A DNA stretch of 64,000 nt, from assembly GCF_900114035.1 (NCBI RefSeq), contig NZ_FORP01000003.1, positions 124,001-188,000 of the forward strand. Direction: 5' to 3'. Under the pieces are notes generated by a model. That model was not told the origin of the DNA, ran no database searches, and saw nothing but the letters and a program-made list of their open reading frames with translations. Made by a program: the position numbers and the translations under genes. Shown here piece by piece: positions 17,427 to 27,825 of the stretch (position 1 is the first letter of the stretch; each line of letters begins with the position of its first letter). The stretch is from Amycolatopsis sacchari (lineage in GTDB: Bacteria; Actinomycetota; Actinomycetes; Mycobacteriales; Pseudonocardiaceae).

Positions 17427-17875
17427 ACTCGCTCTTTCCACGCGCCGTGCGGCTCCAGCGTCGCCACGCGGACGTCGTCCTCGCGGCGTTCCAGCCGGAC
17501 CACCAGGTAGTCCGCCGACAGCCGCTCCGCAGAGCCTTCGCCCCACTCGACCACGACCGCCGACGCCTCCAGGTCCGTGTCCAGGTCGAGGTCGTCGAGC
17601 TGCGCGAGGTCGCCGCCCAGCCGGTACGCGTCCACGTGCACCAGCGGCACACCGCGCGCACCCGCCGGGTGCACCCGCGCGAGCACGAACGTCGGCGAGC
17701 TGACCCGCCCCGACACCCCGAGCCCGGCCGCGATGCCCCTGGTCAGCACCGTCTTCCCGGCACCGAGCGGCCCCGCGAGCAGCACCAGGTCACCGGCCCG
17801 CAGCTGCCGTCCCAGCCGCTCGCCGAAGGCCACCGTGTCCTGCTCCGCAGGCAGTTCGACTACTTGTTCAGCCAT
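17423..17875 (-). CDS. tsaE: tRNA threonylcarbamoyladenosine biosynthesis ATPase TsaE
   Basis: A 150-residue P-loop ATPase that powers TsaB-TsaD turnover. Walker A is AGPLGAGKTVLTRGIAAGLG; further family motifs are SSPTFVLARVH, HVDAYRLGG and VVEWGEG. ATG 17875 (MAEQVVELPAEQ) lies inside the 3' end of the upstream hydrolase gene (overlap 16 nt); GTG 17881 would add two residues. tsaB-rimI-tsaD lie 4 kb away instead of directly downstream because of inserted genes. Confidence 0.92.
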   Translation of the reverse strand: MAEQVVELPAEQDTVAFGERLGRQLRAGDLVLLAGPLGAGKTVLTRGIAAGLGVSGRVSSPTFVLARVHPAGARGVPLVHVDAYRLGGDLAQLDDLDLDTDLEASAVVVEWGEGSAERLSADYLVVRLERREDDVRVATLEPHGAWKERV

Positions 17876-18948
17876 CGCCACACCCGTCGTGAGGAACTCA
17901 TGTCATCCACTCCAGCACACTTCTGCAGCAGGTCGATCAGGTGGCTGTTCACCAGCTCGGGTTGTTCCAGCTGCACCATGTGGCCCGCCCCGCGCACGCG
18001 CGCCAGCTCCGCGTCCGGCAGCTCCGCCGCGATGCGTTCCGCGTGCGAGTAGGGCGTGAACCGGTCCGCGTCCCCGCCCAGCACCAGCACGTGCGCGTGT
18101 TTCAGCCCCGCCAGCGCCGCGTACCGGTTGTGGCTGCCGAGGGTGTCGACGAAGTTCGCCAGCCCCCGCACCGGCGTCACGGCCAGCATCTCCAGCAGGA
18201 AGTCCACGACCTCCGACGGCACGTCACGCGACCCGAAAGCCAGCCGCCGCAACGCCGGGCGTGTCAGCTGCCCGCCCGCGGCCCGCACGAACTCCACCAG
18301 CCCGGGCTGCCAGCCCGCCAGCTCGCCGACGCCGCGTGTCAGCGGGTTGTACTTCGACAGCAGGCTCCGCGGCAACCCGCGGCTGCCGACCTCACCCGCC
18401 GCCGTCGCGAGGAACGCGACCCCGCACACCCGATCTTCGAACAACCCGGGGTTCTGCTGGGCCAGCTCCATCACCACCATGCCGCCCATCGAATGCCCCA
18501 GCAGCACGATGGGCCCCTCGGGCACGGCCGCCCGCAGCACCGCGTCGAGGTCCCGCGCCAGCTGCTCGATCGTGCTCGTGTCGGCGTCCGCGGCGCCCGA
18601 CAACCCGTGGCCGCGGTGGTCGTAGTACACCTGCCGCACGCGGGGCAGCGTCAGCGAAGCCAGCGCCCGCCGCTGGAAGTACCAGCTTCGCTGCGACAAC
18701 GCGAAACCGTGCACGCCCACCACGGTCAGCTCCGGCTCACCGCCGGAAGCGTCCACTTCGGACACCGCCAGCGGCGTGCCGTCGTCGGCGGCGACGGTGA
18801 ACACGCGGTCGGCCTCCAGCTCGCCCAACCGCTCGTCGTCCCGGACGGGAGCCCGGCGTGCCGCCACCGCGATCGCGGCGGCCGCGGTGCCGGTCAGGAG
18901 CGCGGCAGCGCCACCGGCGACCGCATACAGGCGCCGGGAAGGCCTCAT
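17860..18948 (-). CDS. Alpha/beta hydrolase, membrane-anchored or exported
   Basis: A 362-residue hydrolase commonly found between alr and tsaE in actinobacteria. Residues about 8-32 form a hydrophobic N-terminal segment (LYAVAGGAAALLTGTAAAAI), either an anchor or a signal. The fold signatures are VHGFALSQRSW (oxyanion), DHRGHGLSGAAD, the nucleophile elbow LLGHSMGGMVV, a late Asp in GGDADRFTPYSHA and the catalytic His in RGAGHMVQLEQPE. Substrate unknown. ATG 18948 has GGGGGAG upstream and lies 2 nt after the alr stop. Confidence 0.82.
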   Translation of the reverse strand: MRPSRRLYAVAGGAAALLTGTAAAAIAVAARRAPVRDDERLGELEADRVFTVAADDGTPLAVSEVDASGGEPELTVVGVHGFALSQRSWYFQRRALASLTLPRVRQVYYDHRGHGLSGAADADTSTIEQLARDLDAVLRAAVPEGPIVLLGHSMGGMVVMELAQQNPGLFEDRVCGVAFLATAAGEVGSRGLPRSLLSKYNPLTRGVGELAGWQPGLVEFVRAAGGQLTRPALRRLAFGSRDVPSEVVDFLLEMLAVTPVRGLANFVDTLGSHNRYAALAGLKHAHVLVLGGDADRFTPYSHAERIAAELPDAELARVRGAGHMVQLEQPELVNSHLIDLLQKCAGVDDMSSSRRVWRWLNK

Positions 18949-18950
18949 CG

Positions 18951-20063
18951 CTACTCCCCCTCGTACCGCCGGCGCACTCGCGGGCGGTACATGCCGGTGA
19001 CGATCTCGTAGTCGATCGTGCCGATCGTGTCCGCCCACTCCCGCGCGGTCGGCTCGCCCGCCGCACCGGCGCCGAACAGCACCACCTCGGAGCCGACCGC
19101 CGGCTCGTCGTCGCCGCAGTCCACGACCAGCTGGTCCATGCAGACGCGCCCGGCGACGGGCCGCCGCCGCCCGCCCAGCCACACGTCCATGCGGCCGGAC
19201 AGCGTGCGCGGGACGCCGTCGGCGTACCCGGCGGGCACGAGCGCCAGCGTCGTGTCCCGCTCCGCCGTCCACGTCTGCCCGTACGAGACGGATTCGCCGG
19301 CGGAGATCCGCTTCGTCAGCACCACCTGCGAGCGGAAGGTCATGGCGGGACGCAGATCTTCCCGCTGTGGCACGGGGTTGAGCCCGTAGATCGCGATCCC
19401 CGGGCGCACGAGGTCGAAGTGCAGGTCCGGTCTGGTGAGCGTGGCGGCGGAGTTCGCCAGGTGCCGCAACGGGTTCAGCCCGGCTTCGCGGGCCACGTCG
19501 TAGGCCTCCTGGAACCGCTGCGCCTGCAGGTCGATCGACGGGTGCCCCAGTTCGTCCGCGCACGCGAGGTGGGACCAGATGGCGACGACCTCGATGTCCG
19601 GCTCGGCCGCGGCGGCCTTCACCAGCGCGGGCCACGCGTACGCGGGCGCGCCGCTGCGGGACAGGCCGGTGTCGATCTTCAGGTGGACCCGGGCGCGCTT
19701 GCCCGCGCGCTGCGCGGCGTCCACGATCCGGGCCAGCTCCTCGGCGGAGCTGGCGGACAGGTCGATGTCCGCGGCGACGCCGGGCTCGAAATCCGTGCCG
19801 GGCACGTCGAGCCAGGTGAACACCGGCGCGGTGATGCCCGCTTCGCGCAGGGCCAGGCCCTCGGCGAGCGAGCACGCGCCCAGCCACGTCGCGCCCGCCT
19901 CCAGCGCCGCCTTCGCGACCGGGACGGCACCGTGGCCGTAGCCGTCGGCCTTGACCACGGCCATCGTCGCGGCACCGGCCGCCCGCTCGGCGAGCAGGCG
20001 GACGTTGTGGCGGATCGCGGCGAGGTCGACCACGACCTCGGTGCGCGGCAGTTCGGGGCTCAT
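18951..20063 (-). CDS. alr: Alanine racemase
   Basis: A 370-residue PLP enzyme making D-alanine for peptidoglycan. The PLP Lys lies in AVVKADGYGHGA, the catalytic Tyr in SVSYGQTWTAERDTTLALVP, and the substrate-binding region in GRVCMDQLVVDCG. ATG 20063 (MSPELPRTEVVVDLAAIRHN) begins the barrel directly. First gene of the alr-hydrolase-tsaE-dehydrogenase unit; its promoter must lie after the terminator at 20,088-20,127. Confidence 0.95.
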   Translation of the reverse strand: MSPELPRTEVVVDLAAIRHNVRLLAERAAGAATMAVVKADGYGHGAVPVAKAALEAGATWLGACSLAEGLALREAGITAPVFTWLDVPGTDFEPGVAADIDLSASSAEELARIVDAAQRAGKRARVHLKIDTGLSRSGAPAYAWPALVKAAAAEPDIEVVAIWSHLACADELGHPSIDLQAQRFQEAYDVAREAGLNPLRHLANSAATLTRPDLHFDLVRPGIAIYGLNPVPQREDLRPAMTFRSQVVLTKRISAGESVSYGQTWTAERDTTLALVPAGYADGVPRTLSGRMDVWLGGRRRPVAGRVCMDQLVVDCGDDEPAVGSEVVLFGAGAAGEPTAREWADTIGTIDYEIVTGMYRPRVRRRYEGE

Positions 20064-20087
20064 CGGCTTCGAGTTTCCCACAGAACG

Positions 20088-20127
20088 CGCGACAGCCGGC
20101 TTCGGCAGTGCGAAGCCGGCTGTCGCG
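20088..20127 (-). terminator. Terminator of the polyol operon
   Basis: A perfect 17-bp stem (20088-20104 with 20111-20127) and 6-nt loop, 13 nt past the last gene of the operon and just before alr. Confidence 0.85.
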
Positions 20128-20139
20128 GGCAGGTGGACG

Positions 20140-21212
<1,073 letters not shown>

Positions 21213-21213
<1 letters not shown>

Positions 21214-22637
21214 CAGCTGTCCTCTCCTGTTCGGACTGAAACGTGGTGCACGAGTTCTCGGATGTCGAGGTGCCGGTTGCGCAGCTCCCTGCCCACGGCG
21301 GCATCGCCCGCGGCCAGCTCCTGACGGGTGTTCTGCGGCCACGCCGGCGGCTCCTCCGTACCGGCGAGGACCCAGGCGGCCTGGCGGGCGGCGCCGAGCG
21401 CGACGAACTCCGCGGGCTCCGGCACCGTGACGGGCAGCCCGAACACGGTGGGCGCGATGCCGCGCACCGCCGCCGACTGCGCCGCCCCGCCGATGAGCAG
21501 GATCCGGCGTGCGGTGATGCCGTGCGCCTGCACGGCGTCGAGGCCCGCGGCGAGCCCGCACAGCATGCCTTCGACGGCGGCGCGGGCGAGGTTCTCCGGC
21601 GTCATGTTGGCGCGCCGCAGGCCGTGCAGCGAACCGGCCGCGTCGGGCAGGTTGGGGGTGCGCTCGCCGTCGAGGTACGGCAGCAGCGTCAGCCCGCCCG
21701 CGCCCGGTTCGGCGGCGAGCGCGAGCCGGTCGAGCCCGGCGAGGTCGACGCCGAGCATCGCGGCGGTGGCGGTGAGCACGCGGGCCGCGTTGAGGGTGCA
21801 CGCGAGCGGCAGGAACTTCCCGGTGGCATCGGCGAACCCGGCGACGATGCCGGTCGGGTCGGCGGGCGCGGTCTCGCACACGCCGAACACCGTGCCGCTC
21901 GTGCCGAGCGACACGACGACGTCGCCCTCGCCGAGCCCCAGCGCGAACGCGGCGGCCATGTTGTCACCGGTGCCCGCGGACACCAGCACGCCGTCCTTCG
22001 TCTCCCCCGCCGCCTCACGCGGGCCGAGCACGCGCGGCAGCTGCGGGGTGCGGCCGCCGAACGCGTGGCTCAGGATGTCCTCGCGGTAGACGCCCTTCGC
22101 GGGCGAGAAGTAGCCGGTACCGGACGCGTCGCCGCGGTCGGTGACGGGCTCGCCACCGCCGAGCAGCCGCCAGGTCAGGTAGTCGTGCGGCAGCAGCACA
22201 CGCGCCACGCGGTCGGCGAGTTCCGGTTCGTGCTCGGCCATCCAGCGCAGCTTCGTGACGGTGAAGCTCGCGACGGGCACCGAACCGACGGCCTCGGCCC
22301 ACGCACGCGGGCCGCCCAGCTCGGTCACGAGGCTGTCGGCCGCCTTCGCGGAGCGGGTGTCGTTCCACAGCAGGGCGGGACGCACCACCTCGTCGCCCTC
22401 GTCGAGGGTGACCATGCCGTGCTGCTGCCCGCCGACGCCGATCGCGCGGACGCCGTCCAGCAACCCGTCGGACGCCTCGGTGAACGCCGTCCACCACACC
22501 CGCGGATCGACCTCGGTGGTGTCGGGATGGGCGGCCCGGCCCTCGCGCACGACCGCTCCGGTGAGCGCATCGCACACGACGATCTTCGTCGACTGCGTGG
22601 AGGAGTCGACACCGGCGACCAACGGCGCTGTCGTCAT
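21213..22637 (-). CDS. xylB: Xylulokinase
   Basis: A 474-residue FGGY-family kinase. N-terminal phosphate loop [15 protein letters not shown], substrate segment [14 protein letters not shown], a conserved Asp in [12 protein letters not shown], and the C-terminal ATP segment [14 protein letters not shown]. The VGGQQHGMV motif favours D-xylulose, giving xylulose-5-phosphate for the pentose phosphate pathway. The start overlaps the DeoR-type regulator stop by 4 nt (ATGA). Substrate precision is inferred from motif and operon context. Confidence 0.88.
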
Positions 22638-23488
22638 ACCGAAGAGCCTCCGTCACTTTCGCGATTCAGTCCAGTGTTTCGGGCGGATTTTCCCGGCAGG
22701 TCCACCAGCTCGACCCGGGTCCCGAGCTCCCGCATCGCGGTCAGCTCGTCCGCCGGCGTCCCGGAGTCCGTGATGACCAGGTCATATGCCGAAACGTCAC
22801 CGTAGGAGTACGTGGCGGTACGGCCGAACTTCGAGCTGTCGACGACGAGAACGTTGCGGTTCGCCGCGGCCAGCGCCGCTCGTTTGAGCGAGGCGTAGTC
22901 GCGGTCGGGGTGGTACAGACGTCCGCCCGCGACCGCTGTGGCGGACACGAACCCGACGTCGGCGCGCATCCGGCCGAGCGCCTCGATGGTGTCCGGCCCG
23001 ATGCACGAGTCGAACTCGGTGTAGCGGCCGCCCAGCAGCAGGATCTCGACGCTCCCGGACTCGCCGGACTCGCCGAGGATGCGGGCGATCTCCAGCGAGT
23101 TGGTGATCACCACCAGCTGCTCGACGCCCGCGAACCGCCGCACGAGCGGGAACAACGTCGTCGAGTCGTCGACGAACACCGTCTGCCCCGCCCGCACCTC
23201 GCGCACCGCGGCGTCGCCCAGCGCCTCCTTGCACGGCAGGTTCAGACCTTCACGGAAACGTTTCGCCGTCTCCATCGTCAGCGCGGGGTACGCGGCCACC
23301 TTGCCGCGCAGTTTGCGCAGCAGCCGCCGTTCGGCCAGGTCGTCCAGATCGCGGTGGATGGTCATCAGGCTGACCCCGAACCGCTCCGGCAACCGGTCGA
23401 TCCGCACCTCGCCGGAGTCGATCACGTGCCGCAGGATGTCCTGGCGGCGCTGCTCGACTTCGGCGTCCGACGGGCGGGTTCTAGCCAA
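22634..23488 (-). CDS. DeoR/GlpR-family repressor of the polyol operon
   Basis: A 284-residue regulator: an N-terminal helix-turn-helix ([40 protein letters not shown]) and a C-terminal sugar-phosphate-binding domain ([54 protein letters not shown]). It starts at TTG 23488 with GGAAGG five bases away and overlaps the dehydrogenase stop by 8 nt. It sits in the middle of the operon it presumably controls, giving autoregulation. The inducer is probably a phosphorylated ketose made by XylB. Confidence 0.88.
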   Translation of the reverse strand: MARTRPSDAEVEQRRQDILRHVIDSGEVRIDRLPERFGVSLMTIHRDLDDLAERRLLRKLRGKVAAYPALTMETAKRFREGLNLPCKEALGDAAVREVRAGQTVFVDDSTTLFPLVRRFAGVEQLVVITNSLEIARILGESGESGSVEILLLGGRYTEFDSCIGPDTIEALGRMRADVGFVSATAVAGGRLYHPDRDYASLKRAALAAANRNVLVVDSSKFGRTATYSYGDVSAYDLVITDSGTPADELTAMRELGTRVELVDLPGKSARNTGLNRESDGGSSV

Positions 23489-24518
23489 CGCGACCTTCCT
23501 GGGGCAGCACGACGGCCTTGATCACCGAGTCGTCCTTCCCGGCGATCGTCAGGGCCTCTTCGACCTGGTCGAGCCCGAACCGGTGGGTCACCAGCCGGTC
23601 CAGGTCCACCTCACCGGCCCCGGCGAGCGCGATCGCCGTCGGCCAGGTGTTGGCGTACCGGAAGGTACCGGTCACTTCGATCTCGAAGTTCTGCACGTGG
23701 GCCAGCGGCAGCGGGATCTCGTCGCCGCCCATGCCGACCAGCACGATCCGGCCCGCCCTGCCGACCTTGCGGATGGCCTGCCCGGCGGCGGCCGGCACGC
23801 CGGAGCACTCCAGCAGCACGTCCGGCTCGAAGTCGGCCTCGGCGAGGTTCTCCCGCGACACGTCGATCGTGCCCGTCGCGCCCAGCTCCTTCGCGACCTC
23901 CAGCCGCCGCGGGTTCACGTCGGTCACCACGACCTCGCTCGCGCCGAACGCGCGCGCCGTCTGCGTCGCGACGAGCCCGATCGGGCCGGCGCCGGTGATC
24001 AGCACCCGGCTGCCCGGTCCGACGCGCGACTTCCGGTTGGCCCACACGCCCACCGACAGCGGTTCCAGCAGCCCGGCGGCGTCGTCGCTCAGCGAGTCCG
24101 GCACCGGGTGCGCGAAGTCCTCGCGCAGCACCACGTACTCGCAGAACGCGCCGTCGATGGGCGGGGTGCCGAAGAACCGCATGCGCGGGCACAGGTTGTA
24201 GCGGCCGGCCTTGCACTGCTCGCACACCGAACAGGGCACGCCCGGCTCCAGCGCGACGCGCTGCCCCACCTCGTGCAGCCTCGCCGCGCTGCCGGTCTTG
24301 ACCACCACACCGCTGGGCTCGTGGCCGAGGACCAGCGGCTGCTCGACCACGAAGTCGCCGATCCGCCCGTGCTCGTAGTAGTGCACGTCCGAGCCGCAGG
24401 TGCCCACGGACAGCACCTTGATCAGCACCTCGTCCGGGCCCGGCTCCGGCACCGGCCGCTGTTCGGTGCGCACGTCGTGCACGCCGTGCAGAACCGAGAC
24501 CTTCATGCCCTCACTCAC
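23481..24518 (-). CDS. Polyol (sorbitol/xylitol-type) dehydrogenase
   Basis: A 345-residue zinc MDR enzyme of the sorbitol-dehydrogenase group: TCGSDVHYYEHGRIGDF and LVLGHEPSG for the catalytic zinc, GVPCSVCEQCKAGRYNLCP for the structural zinc, and ITGAGPIGLVATQTARAFGA for NAD. It should oxidise the imported polyol to a ketose such as xylulose. GTG 24518 overlaps the permease stop by 8 nt; an ATG four codons later is an alternative. Confidence 0.9.
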   Translation of the reverse strand: MSEGMKVSVLHGVHDVRTEQRPVPEPGPDEVLIKVLSVGTCGSDVHYYEHGRIGDFVVEQPLVLGHEPSGVVVKTGSAARLHEVGQRVALEPGVPCSVCEQCKAGRYNLCPRMRFFGTPPIDGAFCEYVVLREDFAHPVPDSLSDDAAGLLEPLSVGVWANRKSRVGPGSRVLITGAGPIGLVATQTARAFGASEVVVTDVNPRRLEVAKELGATGTIDVSRENLAEADFEPDVLLECSGVPAAAGQAIRKVGRAGRIVLVGMGGDEIPLPLAHVQNFEIEVTGTFRYANTWPTAIALAGAGEVDLDRLVTHRFGLDQVEEALTIAGKDDSVIKAVVLPQEGRVG

Positions 24519-25362
24519 CAGTCACCGCTCCCAGGGTCAGTCCCGTCACCAGCCACTTCCGGACGGCGAGCCCGGCGACGATCATCGGTAGCACCACGAT
24601 AGAACCGATCGCGGTCAGCTGGCCCCAGTCGATGCCCGACTGCGTCACCAGCTGGTCCGCCGCGATCGGCAGGGTCTGCGAATGCGGCCCGCCGAACACG
24701 AGCGCGAACGCGTAGTCGTTCCACGAGAACACCAGGCACAGCACGAACGTGGTGACCAGGCCCGCCTTCGTCAGCGGCAGCACGACGTGCCAGAACGCCT
24801 GCCAGCGCGTGCAGCCCGCGACCAGCGCCGACTCCTCCACCGACGCCGGCACCTCGGCGAAGAACGCGCTCATCAGCCAGATCGCGAACGGCAGGTTGAA
24901 GCTGAGGTAGGCGATGATCAGGCCCGGCACGCTGTCGATCAGGTCCGCCGCGCGGAACAGCAGGAACAGCGGCAGCACCACGACGGCGATCGGCGCCATG
25001 CGGGTGGAGATGATCCAGAACGCGACGTGCTTCTTGCCGCGCATCTTCGTGCCGGCCAGCCCGTAGCCCGCGAGGGCGCCGAGCGCCACCGCGAGCACCG
25101 AGGAGATGCCCGACGCGAGCACGCTGTGCAGGATGTAGTTGCCGAGGTTGTTGGCCCCGCTGAACAACTTCCGGTAGTTGTCGAACGTCGGGGCGAACAG
25201 CACCTTCGGGCTCGCCGACGTGACGTCCGTCGAGTTCTTGAACGACGACAGCAGCATCCACGCCAGCGGTACGAGTGTCCACAACAGACCGATCGTCAGC
25301 ACGAGCTTCGTGCTGATCCGGACCCGGCGCGGGGACCGGTCGATCGCGCTCACCACGGTCAT
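24511..25362 (-). CDS. Sugar/polyol ABC transporter permease (MalG type)
   Basis: A 283-residue inner-membrane subunit with six predicted helices (for example STKLVLTIGLLWTLVPLAWM). The EAA-loop coupling motif is EESALVAGCTRWQAFWHVVL. ATG 25362 overlaps the preceding permease stop as ATGA. It pairs with the upstream permease, the lipoprotein and the ATPase at the operon end. Confidence 0.92.
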   Translation of the reverse strand: MTVVSAIDRSPRRVRISTKLVLTIGLLWTLVPLAWMLLSSFKNSTDVTSASPKVLFAPTFDNYRKLFSGANNLGNYILHSVLASGISSVLAVALGALAGYGLAGTKMRGKKHVAFWIISTRMAPIAVVVLPLFLLFRAADLIDSVPGLIIAYLSFNLPFAIWLMSAFFAEVPASVEESALVAGCTRWQAFWHVVLPLTKAGLVTTFVLCLVFSWNDYAFALVFGGPHSQTLPIAADQLVTQSGIDWGQLTAIGSIVVLPMIVAGLAVRKWLVTGLTLGAVTGE

Positions 25363-26288
25363 CGCGTGAGTCCCTTCTTGTCCAGCACCCGCACGAACAC
25401 GCGCGCGATCACGATGGTGACCACGAGCATGACGAGCCCGATCACGGCGGCGTAGCCGAAGTCGAAGAACCGGAAAGCCGTTTCGTACAACCGGATCGGC
25501 ACGGTCTTCGTGGCGTCGGCGGGGCCGCCGTTGGTGGTGACGGAGATGATGTCGAAGTAGCGGATCGCGTCCATCGAGCGGATCAGCAGTGCGACGAGCA
25601 GCACCCCGGAGATCGACGGCAGCAGCACGTGCCGCAGCGACTGCCAGCCGTTCGCGCCGTCGAGCGACGCCGCCTCGCGCACGCTCTGCGGCACGGACGT
25701 GAGCCCGGCGAGCACGATGAGCGTGATCAGCGGCGTCCACTCCCAGATGTCCATCGCCGCGACCGCGAGGAACGCCGACGTGCTGCCACCGAGGATGTCG
25801 CCGTGGTAGCCGAGCAGGCCGAGCACCCAGCTGTAGAGCCCGAACGTCGAGTCGGTGAGGAACCGGCCCAGCAGGCCGACGATCACCGGCGCGACGAACA
25901 TGGGCAGCAGCAACAGGGTCAGCACGAGGTTGCGGGCCCGCACGACCTTCCACAGGCACAGCGCGAGCAGCACGCCCAGCACCAGCTCCAGCCCGACCGT
26001 GAGGACGAAGTAGACGATCGTGCGCAGCCACTGCGCCCACACGTCGAGGTCGGAGAAAAGCCTTGCCCAGTAGGTGAAGCCGACGTTCTCGAAGACCACC
26101 CCGCCGAGCAGGTGCACGCGGGAGAAGCTCATCGCGATGATGGTGAACAGCGGCACGAACGACAGCACCGCGAGCAGCAGCAGCCCCGGCGTCATCATCC
26201 CGCCGTGGAAGCCGAACCGCTTGCGCGGCCCGGCTTTCCGCGTGCCGGCCTGCTTCTCGGTCTTCGGCGCTTCCAGTGTCAGGCTCAC
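25359..26288 (-). CDS. Sugar/polyol ABC transporter permease (MalF type)
   Basis: A 309-residue integral membrane protein with the EAA-loop REAASLDGANGWQSLRHVLL. GTG 26288 gives a GTGA overlap with the binding-protein stop and leaves GAGGGGG about 8 nt upstream; GTG 26297 is possible but crowds the ribosome site. First permease of the pair. Confidence 0.9.
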   Translation of the reverse strand: MSLTLEAPKTEKQAGTRKAGPRKRFGFHGGMMTPGLLLLAVLSFVPLFTIIAMSFSRVHLLGGVVFENVGFTYWARLFSDLDVWAQWLRTIVYFVLTVGLELVLGVLLALCLWKVVRARNLVLTLLLLPMFVAPVIVGLLGRFLTDSTFGLYSWVLGLLGYHGDILGGSTSAFLAVAAMDIWEWTPLITLIVLAGLTSVPQSVREAASLDGANGWQSLRHVLLPSISGVLLVALLIRSMDAIRYFDIISVTTNGGPADATKTVPIRLYETAFRFFDFGYAAVIGLVMLVVTIVIARVFVRVLDKKGLTR

Positions 26289-27739
26289 GCGGCCCACCCC
26301 CTCGCCGTGATCCGGTCGATCCGCTTCGCCGTCTCACGCATCGTGTCGGCGGGCGAGGCGTCCCCGGCGAGCATCTTCGACAGCTGCGTGTAGATCGCCG
26401 TGTCGCACTCGTTCCACATCGGGATCTTGGGCCGCAGCCCGATCTTGTCGGCCTCCCACGCCTGGGAAACCGCGGGCGCCGTCAGGATGTTCGGCATCGC
26501 GGACGGGCGGTGCTCCGCGGCCTTGACCTCCGGCATGTCGTACACCGACTGCCGCGTCGGGGTGCCGCCGCCCGCCTCGCTCTTGAGGTTGGACAGCTGC
26601 GTCTCGGGCGAGGTCGCCCACAGCACGAACAGCCAGGCGGCGGCACGCTCGTTCGGCAGGGTGTTGGCGTTGATGCCGATCCCCGTGCCACCGAAGTGGT
26701 TCGCGCTGCGCACGGGACCACGCGGCATCGGCGCGTAGCCGAACTTGCCCGGCATCGCCTGCTCGTTCGCGGCGGCGTACTCGTGCCAGTTCGGGCTCAT
26801 CGCGATGCGCCCGGACTGCAGCGCGGGCGCGAGGCCGTTCCAGTCCCACGTCTTCGACGACGGGTCGGAGATCGAGATGAGCCGCTGGTAGAACTCGGCG
26901 GCCTCGATGGCGGCGTCGCTGTTCAGGCGGCAGGCGCCGGGATCGGTCGTGCCGTAGAGGCCGATCTCCTTGCCGTTGTCGAAGTAGTCGCCGCCGTAGG
27001 ACCACAGCACGTTCGAGAAGTCGCACATCAGCGAGTCGTGCTGCTTGGCCTGGTGGCCCGCGCCGTACTGCACGTCGTCGGTCTTCTCGTTGAACCACTT
27101 CGCGATCCGGAAGTACTCCTCCCAGGTCCGCTCGGCGGACGGCGTCGGGTCGAAGCCCAGGTCGTCGGCCATCCGGTCGTGGTGCTTTTCGAACAGGTCC
27201 GCGCGGTACTGCCAGATCATCGTCGGGCAGTCGTAGGGCACGGCGAAGACCTTGTCGTGGTCGCCGAAGCGGCCGGTCGCGTCGAGCTGCGTCGGGATGA
27301 AGTCACCCCAGCCGCCCGGCAGCTGCGGCAGGTCGGGCCTGCTCGCGAGCTCCCGCAGGTCGACGAGGCCCTTCGAGTACGGCGCCAGCACCTGGTACGG
27401 GTCGGCGTAGATCACGTGGTACTGCGACTCGCCGCCGGCCAGGTCGAGCGCGACCTTCTGGGCGAGCGCGGTCAGTTCCAGCATCAGGATGTTGACCTTG
27501 ATGCCGGTGAGTTCGGTGAAGGGCCTGAGGTTCGCGGCGATCGCCTCGGTCGGGGCGGTGTTCTCCGAAACCAGGTTGATGGTGGTGCCCGCGAACTGCT
27601 TCCAGCGGTCGTCCGTGGCGAGGCGCACGGCGTCCTGGCGCGTTCCGCAGGCACTCAGCGCGAGGGCGGCGCCACCGGCGAGCGCGCCCGCGAGCACGCT
27701 GCGCCTGCTGAGACCCCGCCATTGGGGCGCTCTTGTCAT
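26285..27739 (-). CDS. Extracellular solute-binding lipoprotein of the polyol transporter
   Basis: A 484-residue family-1 binding protein and first gene of the operon. The signal has a twin-arginine (RRSVLAGALAGG) followed by a lipobox (LSAC, G), so it is exported by Tat and lipid-anchored. The mature region has family features such as LAPYSKGLVDLRELASRPDL, VPYDCPTMIWQYRADLFEKH and the late NERAAAWLFVLWATSPETQL. ATG 27739 has GGAGG five bases upstream. Ligand inferred as a sugar alcohol from the dehydrogenase and kinase downstream. Confidence 0.9.
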   Translation of the reverse strand: MTRAPQWRGLSRRSVLAGALAGGAALALSACGTRQDAVRLATDDRWKQFAGTTINLVSENTAPTEAIAANLRPFTELTGIKVNILMLELTALAQKVALDLAGGESQYHVIYADPYQVLAPYSKGLVDLRELASRPDLPQLPGGWGDFIPTQLDATGRFGDHDKVFAVPYDCPTMIWQYRADLFEKHHDRMADDLGFDPTPSAERTWEEYFRIAKWFNEKTDDVQYGAGHQAKQHDSLMCDFSNVLWSYGGDYFDNGKEIGLYGTTDPGACRLNSDAAIEAAEFYQRLISISDPSSKTWDWNGLAPALQSGRIAMSPNWHEYAAANEQAMPGKFGYAPMPRGPVRSANHFGGTGIGINANTLPNERAAAWLFVLWATSPETQLSNLKSEAGGGTPTRQSVYDMPEVKAAEHRPSAMPNILTAPAVSQAWEADKIGLRPKIPMWNECDTAIYTQLSKMLAGDASPADTMRETAKRIDRITARGWAA

Positions 27740-27825
27740 CGAGTCCTCCGTGTGAGCTTGGCAGCCCATTCCTACCAGAGGAAACCCGGGTTGTTAACAC
27801 ATAACTCGATAACTTCTCGGATACC
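27740..27825 (-). promoter_or_regulatory. Promoter/operator region of the polyol operon
   Basis: An 86-bp AT-richer gap upstream of the binding-protein gene. It contains the perfect palindrome TGTTAACA (27792-27799) next to the near-repeats ATAACTCG and ATAACTTC. This is the most likely binding place for the operon DeoR-type repressor. Confidence 0.5.
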